A DNA stretch of 64,000 nt from Terfezia claveryi (Eukaryota; Ascomycota; Pezizomycetes; Pezizales; Pezizaceae). This document shows, piece by piece, positions 35,145-44,893 of the stretch. A program made the translations under genes and the position numbers. Location of the stretch: assembly GCA_015179025.1 (NCBI GenBank), contig WHUX01000150.1, positions 1-64,000 of the forward strand. Reading direction: 5' to 3'. The notes below the pieces were generated by a model. It saw only the letters and a list, made by a program, of their open reading frames with translations. It was not told the origin of the DNA and ran no database searches. The first letter of the stretch is position 1. Every line of letters starts with the position of its first letter.

Positions 35145-35192
35145 TAGTCTGGTTGGCACAACACCCCCGCAAACGGGGGTCTGACCAGACTA
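35145..35192 (+). mobile_element. Mini-insertion b (48 bp, 9-bp TSD)
   Basis: TAGTCTGGT at the left end pairs with ACCAGACTA at the right; an inner hairpin CCCCCG-CAAA-CGGGGG sits between. Flanked by CGATCGTAT at 35136-35144 and 35193-35201. The fullest member of the family. Confidence 0.7.
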
Positions 35193-35234
35193 CGATCGTA
35201 TCTGTATTTTCTTTTCCTTTTGCAGCGGTCTTTA

Positions 35235-35378
35235 TATTCGCCTGATTTCCATTCGCCGGACCTGGCAGATTAACTTGCCTTATCCTGAACCCACCCGGGT
35301 TTCCGTGGTGGCTCCTCATGTTCCCCTTAGTGGGACCGAATAGGAGTAACAAGTATTTAAGAAAAAAAAAAAAAAAAA
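35235..35378 (+). mobile_element. LINE-A 3' tail
   Basis: GGCAGATTAACTTGCCTTAT, GTGGCTCCTCATGTTCCCCT and GGGACCGAATAGGAGTAACA then poly-A to 35378. The upstream edge is not clear. Confidence 0.65.
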
Positions 35379-36976
35379 ATTATTGATAATGTGGTGCAGT
35401 CTCGTCTCACTAAATTGTGTCGGATACAGCACTTCTAATCTTATGGGGTTGTATAAATGAAATTGTATTACTCCAGCTACCCGACAATCCATAATCACTT
35501 TAGCTAATGCTTCCCCACAGACATCCGCAACAACTTGGGTTTCTGTCTTATGTCTTTACATAAAGTCCTATACCAATCGTTGCTGCCAATGCTTTAAATA
35601 TTCTTTTGTCATACCAGAGGGTTAGCAGATCGTAACCTCTCGGCTCTAGCTGAACGCCGAACGTACACAAATTGGACTCCTGGATAATAGCCCAATTGAT
35701 CTGGAGGATGACTCAATCGACTCGGAGGATAACAAATAGCTAGTTGTATGTATTTAATATAGCTCTAGTTAGGTATATTTTTTATTAATTCAAGTACGTT
35801 ATATACTAAATGCAGTAATTAAATGAATTGCCCGCGGGAGGCATAGTGGGTATGCCGCCCGCGGGCGGCCGATGCCCGCGAGCGGCCCAGAATATATACA
35901 TTAAATATTTCGTGAGACCGGTGCATGCGACGTGAATTAGTGTGAGATTGGTGGGGAGGGCGGTCATTAGTGCCATTGGTCTCTAGGTCGACCCTGCTGC
36001 CAATAGCGTCCCATTGGCCAATGGGTCGATATATTTGCCAATGTAGCATCATGGGTCAGAACAGGCTCGAGACTTTTTGTCTAGCAGCCTACGATAGCCT
36101 CGCTTGTAAATATGTGTAATTCGGTACTTAAAGGTAGAGAGATTCCTTCTTCTCTTTCTCCGTTCATTATACTCTTTCTCCGCTCATTATCTGCACTTCC
36201 TGTACTGCATGAAAAATCAGCACAATAAGCCAAATTCCGTGTCGCCTGCTCATATTCCAGATGATTTTAGAGCGAAGTTTAGCAGAAGAGGGTATAGAAG
36301 AGGAAATTGACGTCGAAGGCGAAGATGATGATGATTGATAATAACTAGGTAGCTAGCTACAAAAGCTGTCTTTTCTGCTCTCTTTTTTAGGATGAAAGGG
36401 CAGGAGGCAGCGGAGAGTCCGAGTGTCCAGTGAAGGAGATGATACGAATGAGCAATATCACGGAGAGAGAGAGATGATGTGAACGTTTGGAGTGAAGAGA
36501 TGCGTTGTGATGTGATTGTTATTATCTCTGTCCAACAGGAAACGAACGAGATATATATACATGAATGAACGCACACCTAAAGGAGAAGAAGAAGAAGCAC
36601 ATGTCCGTATATTTTTATTTTTTTTTTTTAAATACTTAATACTCCTATGCGGCCCCGTTAGGGGGGCCATGAGGAGCCACACGGAAGCCCGGTGGATTCA
36701 AGGGTAAAGCAAGTTAATCTGCCAAACCCACGCAAGATAAATACAAACAATCTGGGACGAGGCTCCGTGCTGTCATTAACGGACCTTAGCCGATGACCCG
36801 GAGGCCTGACTGAGTCTCGAACCCTAACCATGCCTCTTCCCCTGAATAGACTTGTGGAAATAGATGAACTTGTGAACTAGACGACACAAAGGGAACTCGT
36901 GAACAATGAACTCATGAGATGAACAACCTCTTCCCCTGAACTTGTGAAAATTAAACTGTGACTAAGTGAGCTCTTT

Positions 36977-37320
36977 GGTGGGGTGGATGGCGTAGTTGGA
37001 AGCCATCTTGGTGCATGCTCTTGTGTGCGTAGGTTCGAATCCTGCCCCTGCCAAAGGTTTTTCTAACAGCCAAGGAACAGGGGTTTGTCCTAAAGAGGTT
37101 TCCCCCTGTTGGCTTAGTCACAGAGACTCTACGGAGTTAAGTCTTGGCAAAGTCCCAAATGGCCTTGGTAGTGGTGGATTTGGGGGGTTAGGGTGGCCAA
37201 GTTGTTCCGTTGGCAAGTGTGGAGGCAGACTAAGTCTTCTAAAGATGCGGTAAACGGGGCCGTCTCATAGCCTAAGGCTCCATAGACGTACAGACTTCAA
37301 AAAAAAAAAAAAAAAAAAAA
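36977..37320 (+). mobile_element. tRNA-derived SINE
   Basis: The head (36977 to about 37053) folds as a tRNA. Acceptor strands GGTGGGG and CCCTGCC pair with wobbles; the D-arm GATGGC/GCCATC contains A-box TGGCGTAGTTGG; the T-arm is GTAGG-TTCGAAT-CCTGC with B-box GGTTCGAATCC. The anticodon loop is 8 nt, so no amino acid is assigned. The body continues to a tail AACGGGGCCGTCTCATAGCC and CATAGACGTACAGACTTC, then 22 A. TSD AGTGAGCTCTTT flanks it (36965-36976 and about 37320-37331), and the sequence is uninterrupted in the LINE-A copy at 27158. The tail matches LINE-B. Confidence 0.8.
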
Positions 37321-37360
37321 GTGAGCTCTTTATATAAGAGCTTGAAATAAGCCTCCATGA

Positions 37361-37395
37361 CCCCCGTTTGCGGGGGTGTTGTGCCAACCAGACTA
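37361..37395 (-). mobile_element. Mini-insertion c (35 bp, 8-bp TSD)
   Basis: Reverse complement begins TAGTCTGGTTGGCACAACA and ends with the CCCCCG-CAAA-CGGGGG hairpin. Flanks CTCCATGA (37353-37360) and CTCCGTGG (37396-37403) differ by two transitions. Two other LINE-A copies (near 13135 and 27551-27566) show the empty site. Confidence 0.65.
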
Positions 37396-37424
37396 CTCCG
37401 TGGCTTCGAATGTCTCTTCCCCTT

Positions 37425-40368
37425 CTTTCCTCCATTCCGGCTTGTCGAGTTTATGCCATGTGCCTTTATCGCCTAAAAGGGCTCTCCTGAAGCAGTCGAA
37501 CCGTAGGCAGTCGAAGGTGATGTATTCTTCTGTCTCTGAGGGGTGACCGCATGCGCATTCTGCCGATTCAGATTTGCCAATATAGTGGAGCCAGGATTTC
37601 TGTGGGCCCCTGTTTGTCCGTAGCCAGGTATAGGCTGATAAAGCATGCCGATCCTAATCGCTCCTCCTTATGCCGTAACCCACCACTGTTCTCGCCTCTT
37701 TCCGTAGTGCCTTAGAGGTTGACCTTAGCCCCCCTTCTGTTATCGTCTGGGTCTCTCCCACTACCGTTCCTAGATGCGAGTGAAAGCATGCTAATTGGTC
37801 TGCCTTCTCGTTCCCTTCGATGCCTATGTGCCCTCAGACCCATGACAATCTGAGGTCTCTATGTGGGTTACCAACTAGTGATGCCTTAATGCTCTTTTCG
37901 ATGTAGGATCGAGGGGGGACACCTGTGCTTAAATTCCGGACTGCCTGTATTGCCGCTTGTAAGTCTGATAGTATGGATAGCATGTCGGAGTCCTCATTTT
38001 GGAGAGCTAGTAACATGGCGTGGAGTTCTCCGTCGGCAACTGTGGCTTGCTTTCCCAAGAAACCTCCGTATCTTCTTGACTGGCCCCCTTTCCGGTCCTC
38101 ACTATGGACCCCACTAGCCACTTCACCTCCCCATCCTGTCCCGTCTATGTAGCAGACTCTCCAGCCTTTATCCAAAATGGAGCCTATCTTTGCTGCCCAC
38201 TTACCCAGGTCTTTACTCCTCTCCGATTTGGGGTCCAAGATTTCCTCGTAAATTATGGGGAAAGGGGCGGTGTCCTCCCTGTCCCCTCAGGAGATTTCTT
38301 CAGGGGCCGCTCCATTCTGGAAAAATGCCTCAGAAATGGCTGTTCTCTCTCGGTGGAGGTTGTTGCTGATTTGCCATGAAGTATCCCTTAAGATGTAGGA
38401 TCTTACCTCCTTATCCCCTGTCCTGACTGCCCTGGCTACCCATGATCTTGACATGTCATCCAGTTTTTCATTCAGTGGTTCAACGTTGGCGATCTTTCCT
38501 AGGGTTAGGTGGCTGCTACCGTAGTATCCCCCTATAATCTTCCGCAGGGCCTTATATTCTAGTCTCTTCATTGGCTCTAGAAGTGACTTCAACCAGTGTG
38601 TGTTGTAGAGTTCTGCCCCCCATGTGAAGATACTACGGATGCATCCTGTATATAGAGATCTGAGGGCTGATAGGCTCATACCACCATTTGCGTTTCCAAG
38701 GCCAGTAAGTACGTTCAGAACCACAGAGGCTTTGGCTGTTCGGGAGTCAACATATGGCTTCCAGGAGAAGTTGCTGTTAATTAGGATGCCGAGAGTAGTA
38801 CATGACTGGACTTTTCCCTTGTAGTGGAAGTTAACTCTACTCTCTTTACTATCGTCCCACTGTAGTTTGTCCTCCTGTGCACACTTGTCTAAGAGGGAGT
38901 TGACTTTCTTGACCAAATGGTTATGGCCTATAGTATCCAGTGAGCTGATTATCAATGAGTTGATATCGTCCACGTAAGAGAATAGCTTGGCTATAAAAGT
39001 AATCTGGTGGTATTGTTGAGTATGTCTGAAGGCTAGTCGACTTGACCTGCAAGGATATATCTGTACTGACTGTGGCTGTGTCTTCCAGGAGTCAAATTCT
39101 GCTGTAGCTCTTATCAGGATATGTCCAATGTATGTAAGCCAAAGGACTAGGGATAATGGGCTGCCTTGTTGTGCACCTTGGTCCATTCACATTCTCCCCT
39201 TGATTGAGCCGTCCCACATGATATAGAAGCTCCTTAGCTATAAGAACCGCTTGACAAATCCCTGTAGACTTGCACATACTCCTGACTCCTTGAGAATTTG
39301 AACTAGCTTGTCAGTGCAGATATTGTTGAATGCTGAAACAATATCCTTCCCTAATAGGGTCGCTTTCTTTCCTTATTGGATTGCCCTTTCTGCTATTGAC
39401 ATCGTTAGCATTAATGCATCTATTGCTGATCTTCCCTTCCGAGAGCCATATTGAAGTGGATGGAAGAGCTGAGTTTACTGCTGGAGCTTGTTGGCTATTA
39501 GTTTCTCCAGTAGTTTGCCTACTATATTTGACAGAACTATTGGCCTCCATCCTTTGACTTGGGAGTGGTCCTTTCCCGGTTTGGGTATCATAACCATAAC
39601 GAGGTCTCTCCATGCTAGAGGTGCTGCTACGTCTAGATCATTGAGGAGGGCTAAACCAAGTTGGGTGTCCTTGATAAGCTTGATGAGACGATAGGAGATA
39701 AGGTCTAGTTCCAGTGCCAAGCTGTTTGATGTTCTACACAGAGCCTTCCTTACTTCCTCGATGCTGGACCCTTCCGCTTCTAGGTATCCTATTGGAGACA
39801 CGACAATTAAGGGGGAGCTGGGTGTCATTTTACTGAGAGACTCATCTCTTGTAACTAGGTGGTGTTTCTGGAAAGCCTAGACTTTACTTCGATTTGTCAA
39901 CAACGTTTTTCTTTCCTTGTCTACGAGATCCCGCATTATTGGTGTGAACTTAAACGGGTCTCTAGCTACTTTTGCTATATCCTACTGATGGCACCGACCT
40001 TGTTCCTCTAGAAACTTCTGCCAGCATGCCCTTTTCTTTTTCTTGATAAGCTTTTTAAGCCTTTTACCCTCTTCCTTATACTCCCCCCTATTCTCCCTGC
40101 CTGCTCTCTGTGTTCTTTTGAGTTGTTGCTGTACCTCTCTATCCTACCATTTTTTACTATGTTGGGAAGCCGTCTTGTGTATGAGGTGATTCTGCACCAG
40201 CTCCTGGAGGACTTGGTATGCCTCTCCGAAGCGGCTTGGTTCTAATGCCCCCTCCTGTTGATCCTTTTCTATGTAACCTTCCCACCATTTCCAGTAAATT
40301 GTCGTGTACTGGCAGGTCTCCGAGATATCTGTCTTTACATAGCCTGCGATAACTGCGTGATCTGAACA
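37425..40368 (-). pseudogene. LINE-A copy 2 ORF2 (RT and RNase H)
   Basis: Minus-strand order: endonuclease end (CSDHAVIAGY, 40368-40330); RT with VMVMIPKPGKDHSQVKGWRP, QYGSRKGRSAIDAL, QQGSPLSLV and FSYVDDINSL (near 38965); RNase H with CYIDGTGWGG, DGELHAMLLAL, ILSDLQAAIQAV and GNEKADQLA, i.e. all acidic catalytic positions; then a finger with CACGHPSETEEY. Longest intact piece is 299 codons (39186-38287). In-frame stops and frameshifts remain, but fewer than in copy 1, so it is a useful guide to which codons copy 1 lost. Confidence 0.85.
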
Positions 40369-40645
40369 TGTTCGTATAGCTAGCATGAAGCATATCATAT
40401 ATATGAAGAATGTCATGAAGCACGCCATATGATATGTAGACTGCTGCGGGCCGTATGGCTAAGATATGATATGCAGGCCACTGCGAGCCATATGGCTAAG
40501 CAGGAAGCATACAATATGATGTGCAGGCCGCTGTGAGCCGTATGGCTAAGCAGGAAGCATACAATATGATATGCAGGCCACTGAAATGGCTGCATGTGAG
40601 ATAGTAAGGCATAGGTAGAATAAACGGAATGCATTTATTCTAACA
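40369..40645 (-). repeat. 3' LTR of copia element 2
   Basis: 277 bp; minus strand starts TGTTAGAATAAATGC and ends GCTATACGAACA. The polypurine tract GAGGAGGGG (40646-40654, reverse complement) abuts it. Internally it has three tandem units with ATGATATGCAGGCCACTG. It interrupts LINE-A copy 2 within the endonuclease. The matching 5' LTR was not found. Confidence 0.7.
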
Positions 40646-43104
40646 CCCCTCCTCAGCACATACTTGCTAGACACGAACCCCTCCTAATTCCGTAGATGTA
40701 CGTTATCAAGTCAACCTCATTAAAAAAACTATAAAAAACCATGGATATGGAAAAAAAAAAGATGCATAGGTAAAAGAGTATTGACATTGATTGGTACAAG
40801 ATAGAGAGTCATTTGGTAATGATTGCGGTATGCATGATTTATGGCTTGCCTAGAATGAGATCTCTTAGCATAGAAAGTCGTGGCTGGAGGAATAGTTTAG
40901 TATATGAATCAGCAAGATTGTCATAGCTTGGAATGTATAGGACTGTGAGTTTCTCAGACTCAACAAGGTCTCACACATAATGATAAGCCACATCGATGTG
41001 TTTGCTCTTGTCACTGATTCGAGGATTAGAGGTCAGATCAATAGAGCCATCGTTATTAGTACTTAGGGCGGCTGGTGCAGTAATTCTGAGCTCATTTAGA
41101 GCAGACTGAAGTCACACATGGTGCTTAGCGGTTATTGACAGAGCGATATATTCAGCTTCAACTGTAGAAGTGGCAACACATCGCTGTTTGATAGCTCACC
41201 AGCAAATAGTGTTAGTTGCTATCTAGAAGATGTAGCCCGTAGTGGATTTTTGGTCGGATTAATCACCTGTATAATCTACATCTGAGAAGCCAGCTAAATA
41301 AATAGGGTTTGGGGTATATGAAAGCTTAAGGTTGCGAGTGCCTTTAAGGTATTGCAAGACTTGTTTGAGTGCCCCCATATGAGCTATTGTCAGCTTTGAA
41401 GAGAATTGAGAGAGTGCCGAGACCGTATATGCCAGATCAAGTCGTGTGCCAATCACAAGGTACATTAGAGAGTCTATAATTTGCTGGTATAGGGAAACAT
41501 CAGCAAGGTCATTATCTCCTTCATCAGCCTTTACTAGCTTGTGGTGAGGATTGAGAGGAAGAATGACCAGATTGCAAGAGTCCATCCCAAATTTCACCAG
41601 TAATTGGTCTATATATGTATGTTGTGACAAGGTCACTGAATCTTGATGCTGCCATTCTATTTGAATCCCAAGCAGCCAGTTTAGAGCAAATTGATAAAGC
41701 AATGAGCAAGAGGAGTGAGTCATATCTGATGACTGGGGTGAAAACCTCATCAAAATCCACACTGGGTTGCTGAGAATACCCTTGTGCCACCAATCTTGCT
41801 TTATACCGGCTGATATTGCCAGCAGCATCCTACTTTATCTTGTATACCTATTTGGAACTAATAATATTGCGGTTAGAGGGTACAGGCACAACGTCCCAGA
41901 CATTTTGGTGGGCTAAAGCTTATAGCTCTACTTGCATTGCCGCATACCATTTGCAGGCATCGGGCCCTTTAGAAGCTTGTAGGTATGTTCTGGGTTTGTT
42001 AGTTATATTGGCTGCTAGTAAGGCTAGCTCATATGGGATTGCCTTGGGTAGCTGAGTGGGATTGCTCGGTTAAGCTTTAGCAAGAATAGCTATTTTTGCC
42101 TTTTTCTTTGGTCTGAGATCATATCTTGAGCTCACTGGTAGGCTTGCATTCGCTGGTAAGCTTGCTTGTGTGCTTGCGCTTGCTGGTAAGCTTGCTTATG
42201 TGCTTACACTTGCTGGTATGCTTGTGGTCGCTAGTAAGCTTGCTTGTGAGCTCGTGCTTTCTTGAGGGAAGGAGCAAAGAGCCGCTCTGATTGTCTTAAT
42301 ATGCTTATTATTAAGCTGTATCCTATATATAGAGGTACTGTCCGTATAGCCAATAAATATCGCACTTTCTGCCCGTGGGAGAAGCTTGCTGCTACTAGGT
42401 CTGTTTTCCTCATAGATGTAGACAAAGCATTGCTGTCTAAAAGGGTGTAAGTGACTGATTGAGGGCTTTGGCTTATAAAGAGCTTCAAAGGGTGTTATTC
42501 CTTGCAGATGTGAATGTAGAAGGCGGTTCTTCAAATATACAGTGGTTGAGCAAGCTTCTGCCCACAACCTCTTATTTAAGATATTGGTGAGCATGCCTCT
42601 GACCATTGTCTGTATTGTGCAGTTAAAGCATTCTGCAACACCATTCGATTTATGAGAATAAGGTGGTGTCCTTATATGGCGTATGCCTTGTTGTTTGAAG
42701 TAAGTATCAACCTTGATATATTCTCCGCCGTTGTCAGTTAAAATAGCTAGAATAGTGGTATTGTACTGCCTTTGGATAAAGGTAATAAAATCAATAATCA
42801 CTTTGTTTGCATCGGATTTGTCTATTAGATAGTGCATCCATGCCATGCGGGTAAAATCGTCTATAAACGTGATGTAATAGAGAGAGTTACCATAAGATGC
42901 GATAGGCTGCTTGCCGCTTAGATTGCTATGTATGAGTTCAAATGCCCTTGTAGAGCGAGCATAAGAAAGAGCGAATGGGGTATTATTTGTTGATTTTGAT
43001 ATTATACATGGATTGCATGCGAAGTTGGTGGGTGCCTTAGGTAAGATCTCGCCATCCGCATATGTAGCTGAGTATATGTTGGCTACATGCCCAAATGCAT
43101 TATG

Positions 43105-43494
43105 CTAATAAATATATGAAGAAAAGCTTGTATTGGAAATATGAGCTTCCTGAGAGGAAGAGGCCATTTGGCCGTTCTTAAGGCAATTTGAGGTAATTGG
43201 GGCCGAAGAGACATTTTTGGTATTCTTATGGCCAATATTGGTCAGCAAAGCTGATGCAGGACTCATAAGGCCAGTATAAGCTTGAGAGCTTATAGGGCTT
43301 ATATGAGACAGCGAAGCCGACAAAGAGCTCATAAGGCCAGTATGAGCTTGAGAGCTTACAGAGCTTATATGAGATGGCGAAGCCTTAGAAGAGCTCATAA
43401 GGCCAGTATGAGCATGAGTATTGCTCACAGGGCTTATATGAAATTGTGAATCCGATGAAGAGCTCATAAGGCCAGTATGAGCATGAGTGCTCAT
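43105..43494 (-). repeat. In-frame tandem repeat in copia polyprotein
   Basis: About five copies of a 22-24 residue unit (AHTGLMSSSSDSQFHISPVS) between gag and the pre-integrase segment. The DNA unit is about 65-70 bp and stays in frame. Confidence 0.7.
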
Positions 43495-43757
43495 AGGGCT
43501 TATATGAACTTGTGAATTTGCAGGTTCTCGTAACTAGGGAAGCTTGTCCCTAATGTCTGTAACTAAGATTGATACATGACCTTTGAATGGATGTCCATGT
43601 TGTTTGCAGTAGGTGTAGGACCTAGTGCCTGAATCTGCAGTTGTGGCTTGCGTAGCTTGTAAAGCTTGCTGGAATTGAGATTTTGTGGCTTGTTGCTGGG
43701 ATTGCGAAAATTTCTTCCTTCTAGCCCTATTCGGGTGACCGTTGGCTAGTAGCGCCG

Positions 43758-43772
43758 GTGCCAACCAGACTA
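43758..43772 (-). mobile_element. Mini-insertion d (15 bp, 9-bp TSD)
   Basis: Only the family's left end TAGTCTGGTTGGCAC (reverse complement here). Flanks GTAGCGCCG (43749-43757) and GTAGTGCCG (43773-43781) match 8 of 9. It adds 24 nt to copia gag, duplicating ALL/VWLAP/ALLA without breaking frame. Being so short, it is the weakest member and could be a footprint. Confidence 0.45.
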
Positions 43773-44189
43773 GTAGTGCCGTGTTGGTCTGGTTCCCACC
43801 ATTGGGGCTAGAGAGTTGGTTATTGATTACTAGACCCACTAGCCTCTCCTTCAAATCATCGTATAAAAGATTTTCTTTTGTAGTCAAATTATCAACGACA
43901 TTAGGATAATGTGTGACTAGAGAGGCAAGGAGATACTCCCTCTTAGCTTCTTCCACCTCAAGCAGAGTTCGGTACGCAGCTGTTCTGACCGATACAGCTT
44001 TCGTTCCGGTCCAGCAATCGGCCGCCCCGTAGACTAATGGGCCGCTATAGCTGTATGGGCCCCCCGATCCAGCAATGGCACTAATGACCGGCCCATCTAG
44101 CAGTGGGCCCAGCCTATGCAACAACCACAATAATTTCTAGCATAAATATTGCATACAGAACTATCTATGTAAGCAAGCGAAACAACCTA

Positions 44190-44893
44190 GTGAAAAAAAC
44201 AAGCGAAACAACCAAGCGAATATGACATACAAATAAATAAATAAAATACTAAAACAGAGAAATACGAAGGAGAAAGAGACAGCGGAGAATGCGCAAGTGT
44301 AGGCGCAAGTGCAGTATGTGAGACTACAGCGCAGGTATTACGTTCCTCAAAGGCAGCAAGATTAAGACATGCTTCAGCCTGATCGAGGCCCTTGCCCTGG
44401 TAGCTATAGTTGGTACATTTAGAGCCAGATTTGAAGCACTTGCATCGTTCGTTTGGCAGGTAGCATTATTACTGCAAGCACAATATAGAAGCACCTCTGT
44501 TGCTTGAGAGGCCAGAGCAGCAGCACGGTGAAGAGTGATCACTGATAAATTGCTTGTAAGATCCAAAGTTGAGGCTAGAGAAGGCATGAGTTTTTAAGAA
44601 TATAAGGATTGATATTAAAGATTAGATACATACCCACAAGCTTAGAAACCCGGTTGAGTTCGCCAGTCGGATATAATCAATCCAAGATACCATGCTCTGT
44701 CTGTAGTTGATATCTACCAGAGTGTGGCTGATGTATAACATGAGCATAGAGTCTAGGATGGTCTAAAGTACTCCAGTCTTCCCTAGGAATCCGTAGTGAA
44801 ACATCTATATTAGGCTCAAAGGACTCAATAATAAATCGTTTATTATAACGATTGGCCATTTGATCCCAAGTCTTTTGCGCAACAGACAGTATT
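44190..44893 (-). pseudogene. C-terminal part of a Ginger-like integrase with CXC cysteine-rich end
   Basis: Minus strand: ILSVAQKTWDQMANRYNKRF, then SFEPNIDVSLRIPREDWSTL, then QPHSGRYQLQTEHGILD, a stop (TGA at about 44675), and LYPTGELNRVSK. A GTATGT donor and CTTCTCTAG acceptor (about 44632-44577) lead to a Cys-rich end (YCACSNNATCQTN, a frameshift, then RCKCFKSGSKCTNYSY). The order (integrase C-terminal beta domain, then a C-x-C rich module) resembles Ginger-type DNA transposons and related cellular integrases; that family call is from pattern memory. The upstream part is removed by foldback copy 2, which begins at 44894. Confidence 0.45.

Larger units (their letters stand above)
34614..35893. 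mobile_element. 1.28-kb element with about 180-bp inverted repeats
   Basis: The left repeat (34614-34800) starts TGTTCTGGGCCGCTCGCGGG and the right one (about 35715-35893) is its inverse. The other palindrome arm shows the empty site (GCAATATACATTAAA, read on the same strand), so the ends are well placed; the TSD is TA or TATA. The interior holds mini-insertion b, a LINE-A tail, a short coding-like stretch near 34810 (DMRHEPDGQYKWICHM) and, near 35690, an acidic C-terminus (IDLEDDSIDSEDNK then stop): perhaps scraps of its former transposase. Confidence 0.55.
29039..36361. repeat. 7.3-kb imperfect palindrome with nested insertions
   Basis: The left arm (29039 to about 30733, resuming 32309-32350 after a TRIM) is the inverted counterpart of the right arm (about 32690-36361). 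Matched blocks include TAGCTAGCTACCTAGTTATT at the outer ends, ACATTGGCAAATATATCGAC, an AT-rich block, CTATGCCTTCCCTCGCTGTA, the minisatellite, and GCGTGATACGGGACTTTCCG next to the unpaired centre (about 32351-32689). Insertions make the arms unequal. No intact gene lies inside. Confidence 0.65.
36611..40368 (-). mobile_element. LINE-A copy 2, 5'-truncated
   Basis: A poly-T start (about 36611-36629 on the plus strand) and the 3' UTR (TTCGAGACTCAGTCAGGCCT in reverse) lead into ORF2 from its C-terminal finger back to the last part of the endonuclease. The 5' end is cut at 40368 by the copia LTR. Three later insertions lie in or at it: SINE (36977-37320), mini-insertion c (37361-37395) and the LTR. 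Confidence 0.8.
40369..44130 (-). mobile_element. Ty1/copia element 2, 5' end lost
   Basis: Minus-strand order gag, pre-integrase, integrase, RT, RNase H, polypurine tract, 3' LTR; integrase before RT defines copia. Gag is truncated and lacks a 5' LTR. The host sequence at the left is LINE-A copy 2, so it is younger than that copy. Confidence 0.8.
40780..44130 (-). pseudogene. Copia gag-pol, decayed
   Basis: Gag remnant (44130-43534; YPNVVDNLTTKENLLYDDLK, and a worn zinc knuckle YTYCKQHGHPFKGH). Then a tandem-repeat segment, pre-integrase, and integrase (42846-42196; LTDNGGEYIKV and NGVAECFNCTIQ keep D and E). RT follows in two frames: YSQQPSVDFDEVFTPVIRYD then LLGIQIEWQHQDSV and QHTYIDQLLVKFG. 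Between them, near 41655-41690, the palm with the catalytic YVDD is missing, so the RT is dead. RNase H (ATSTVEAEYIALS) spans about 41260-40780 with several stops. Confidence 0.75.

Noticed and set aside
36977..37053. Functional tRNA gene
   Set aside because: It folds as a tRNA, but the anticodon loop is 8 nt and it continues into a poly-A-tailed body with a TSD, so it is a SINE head.
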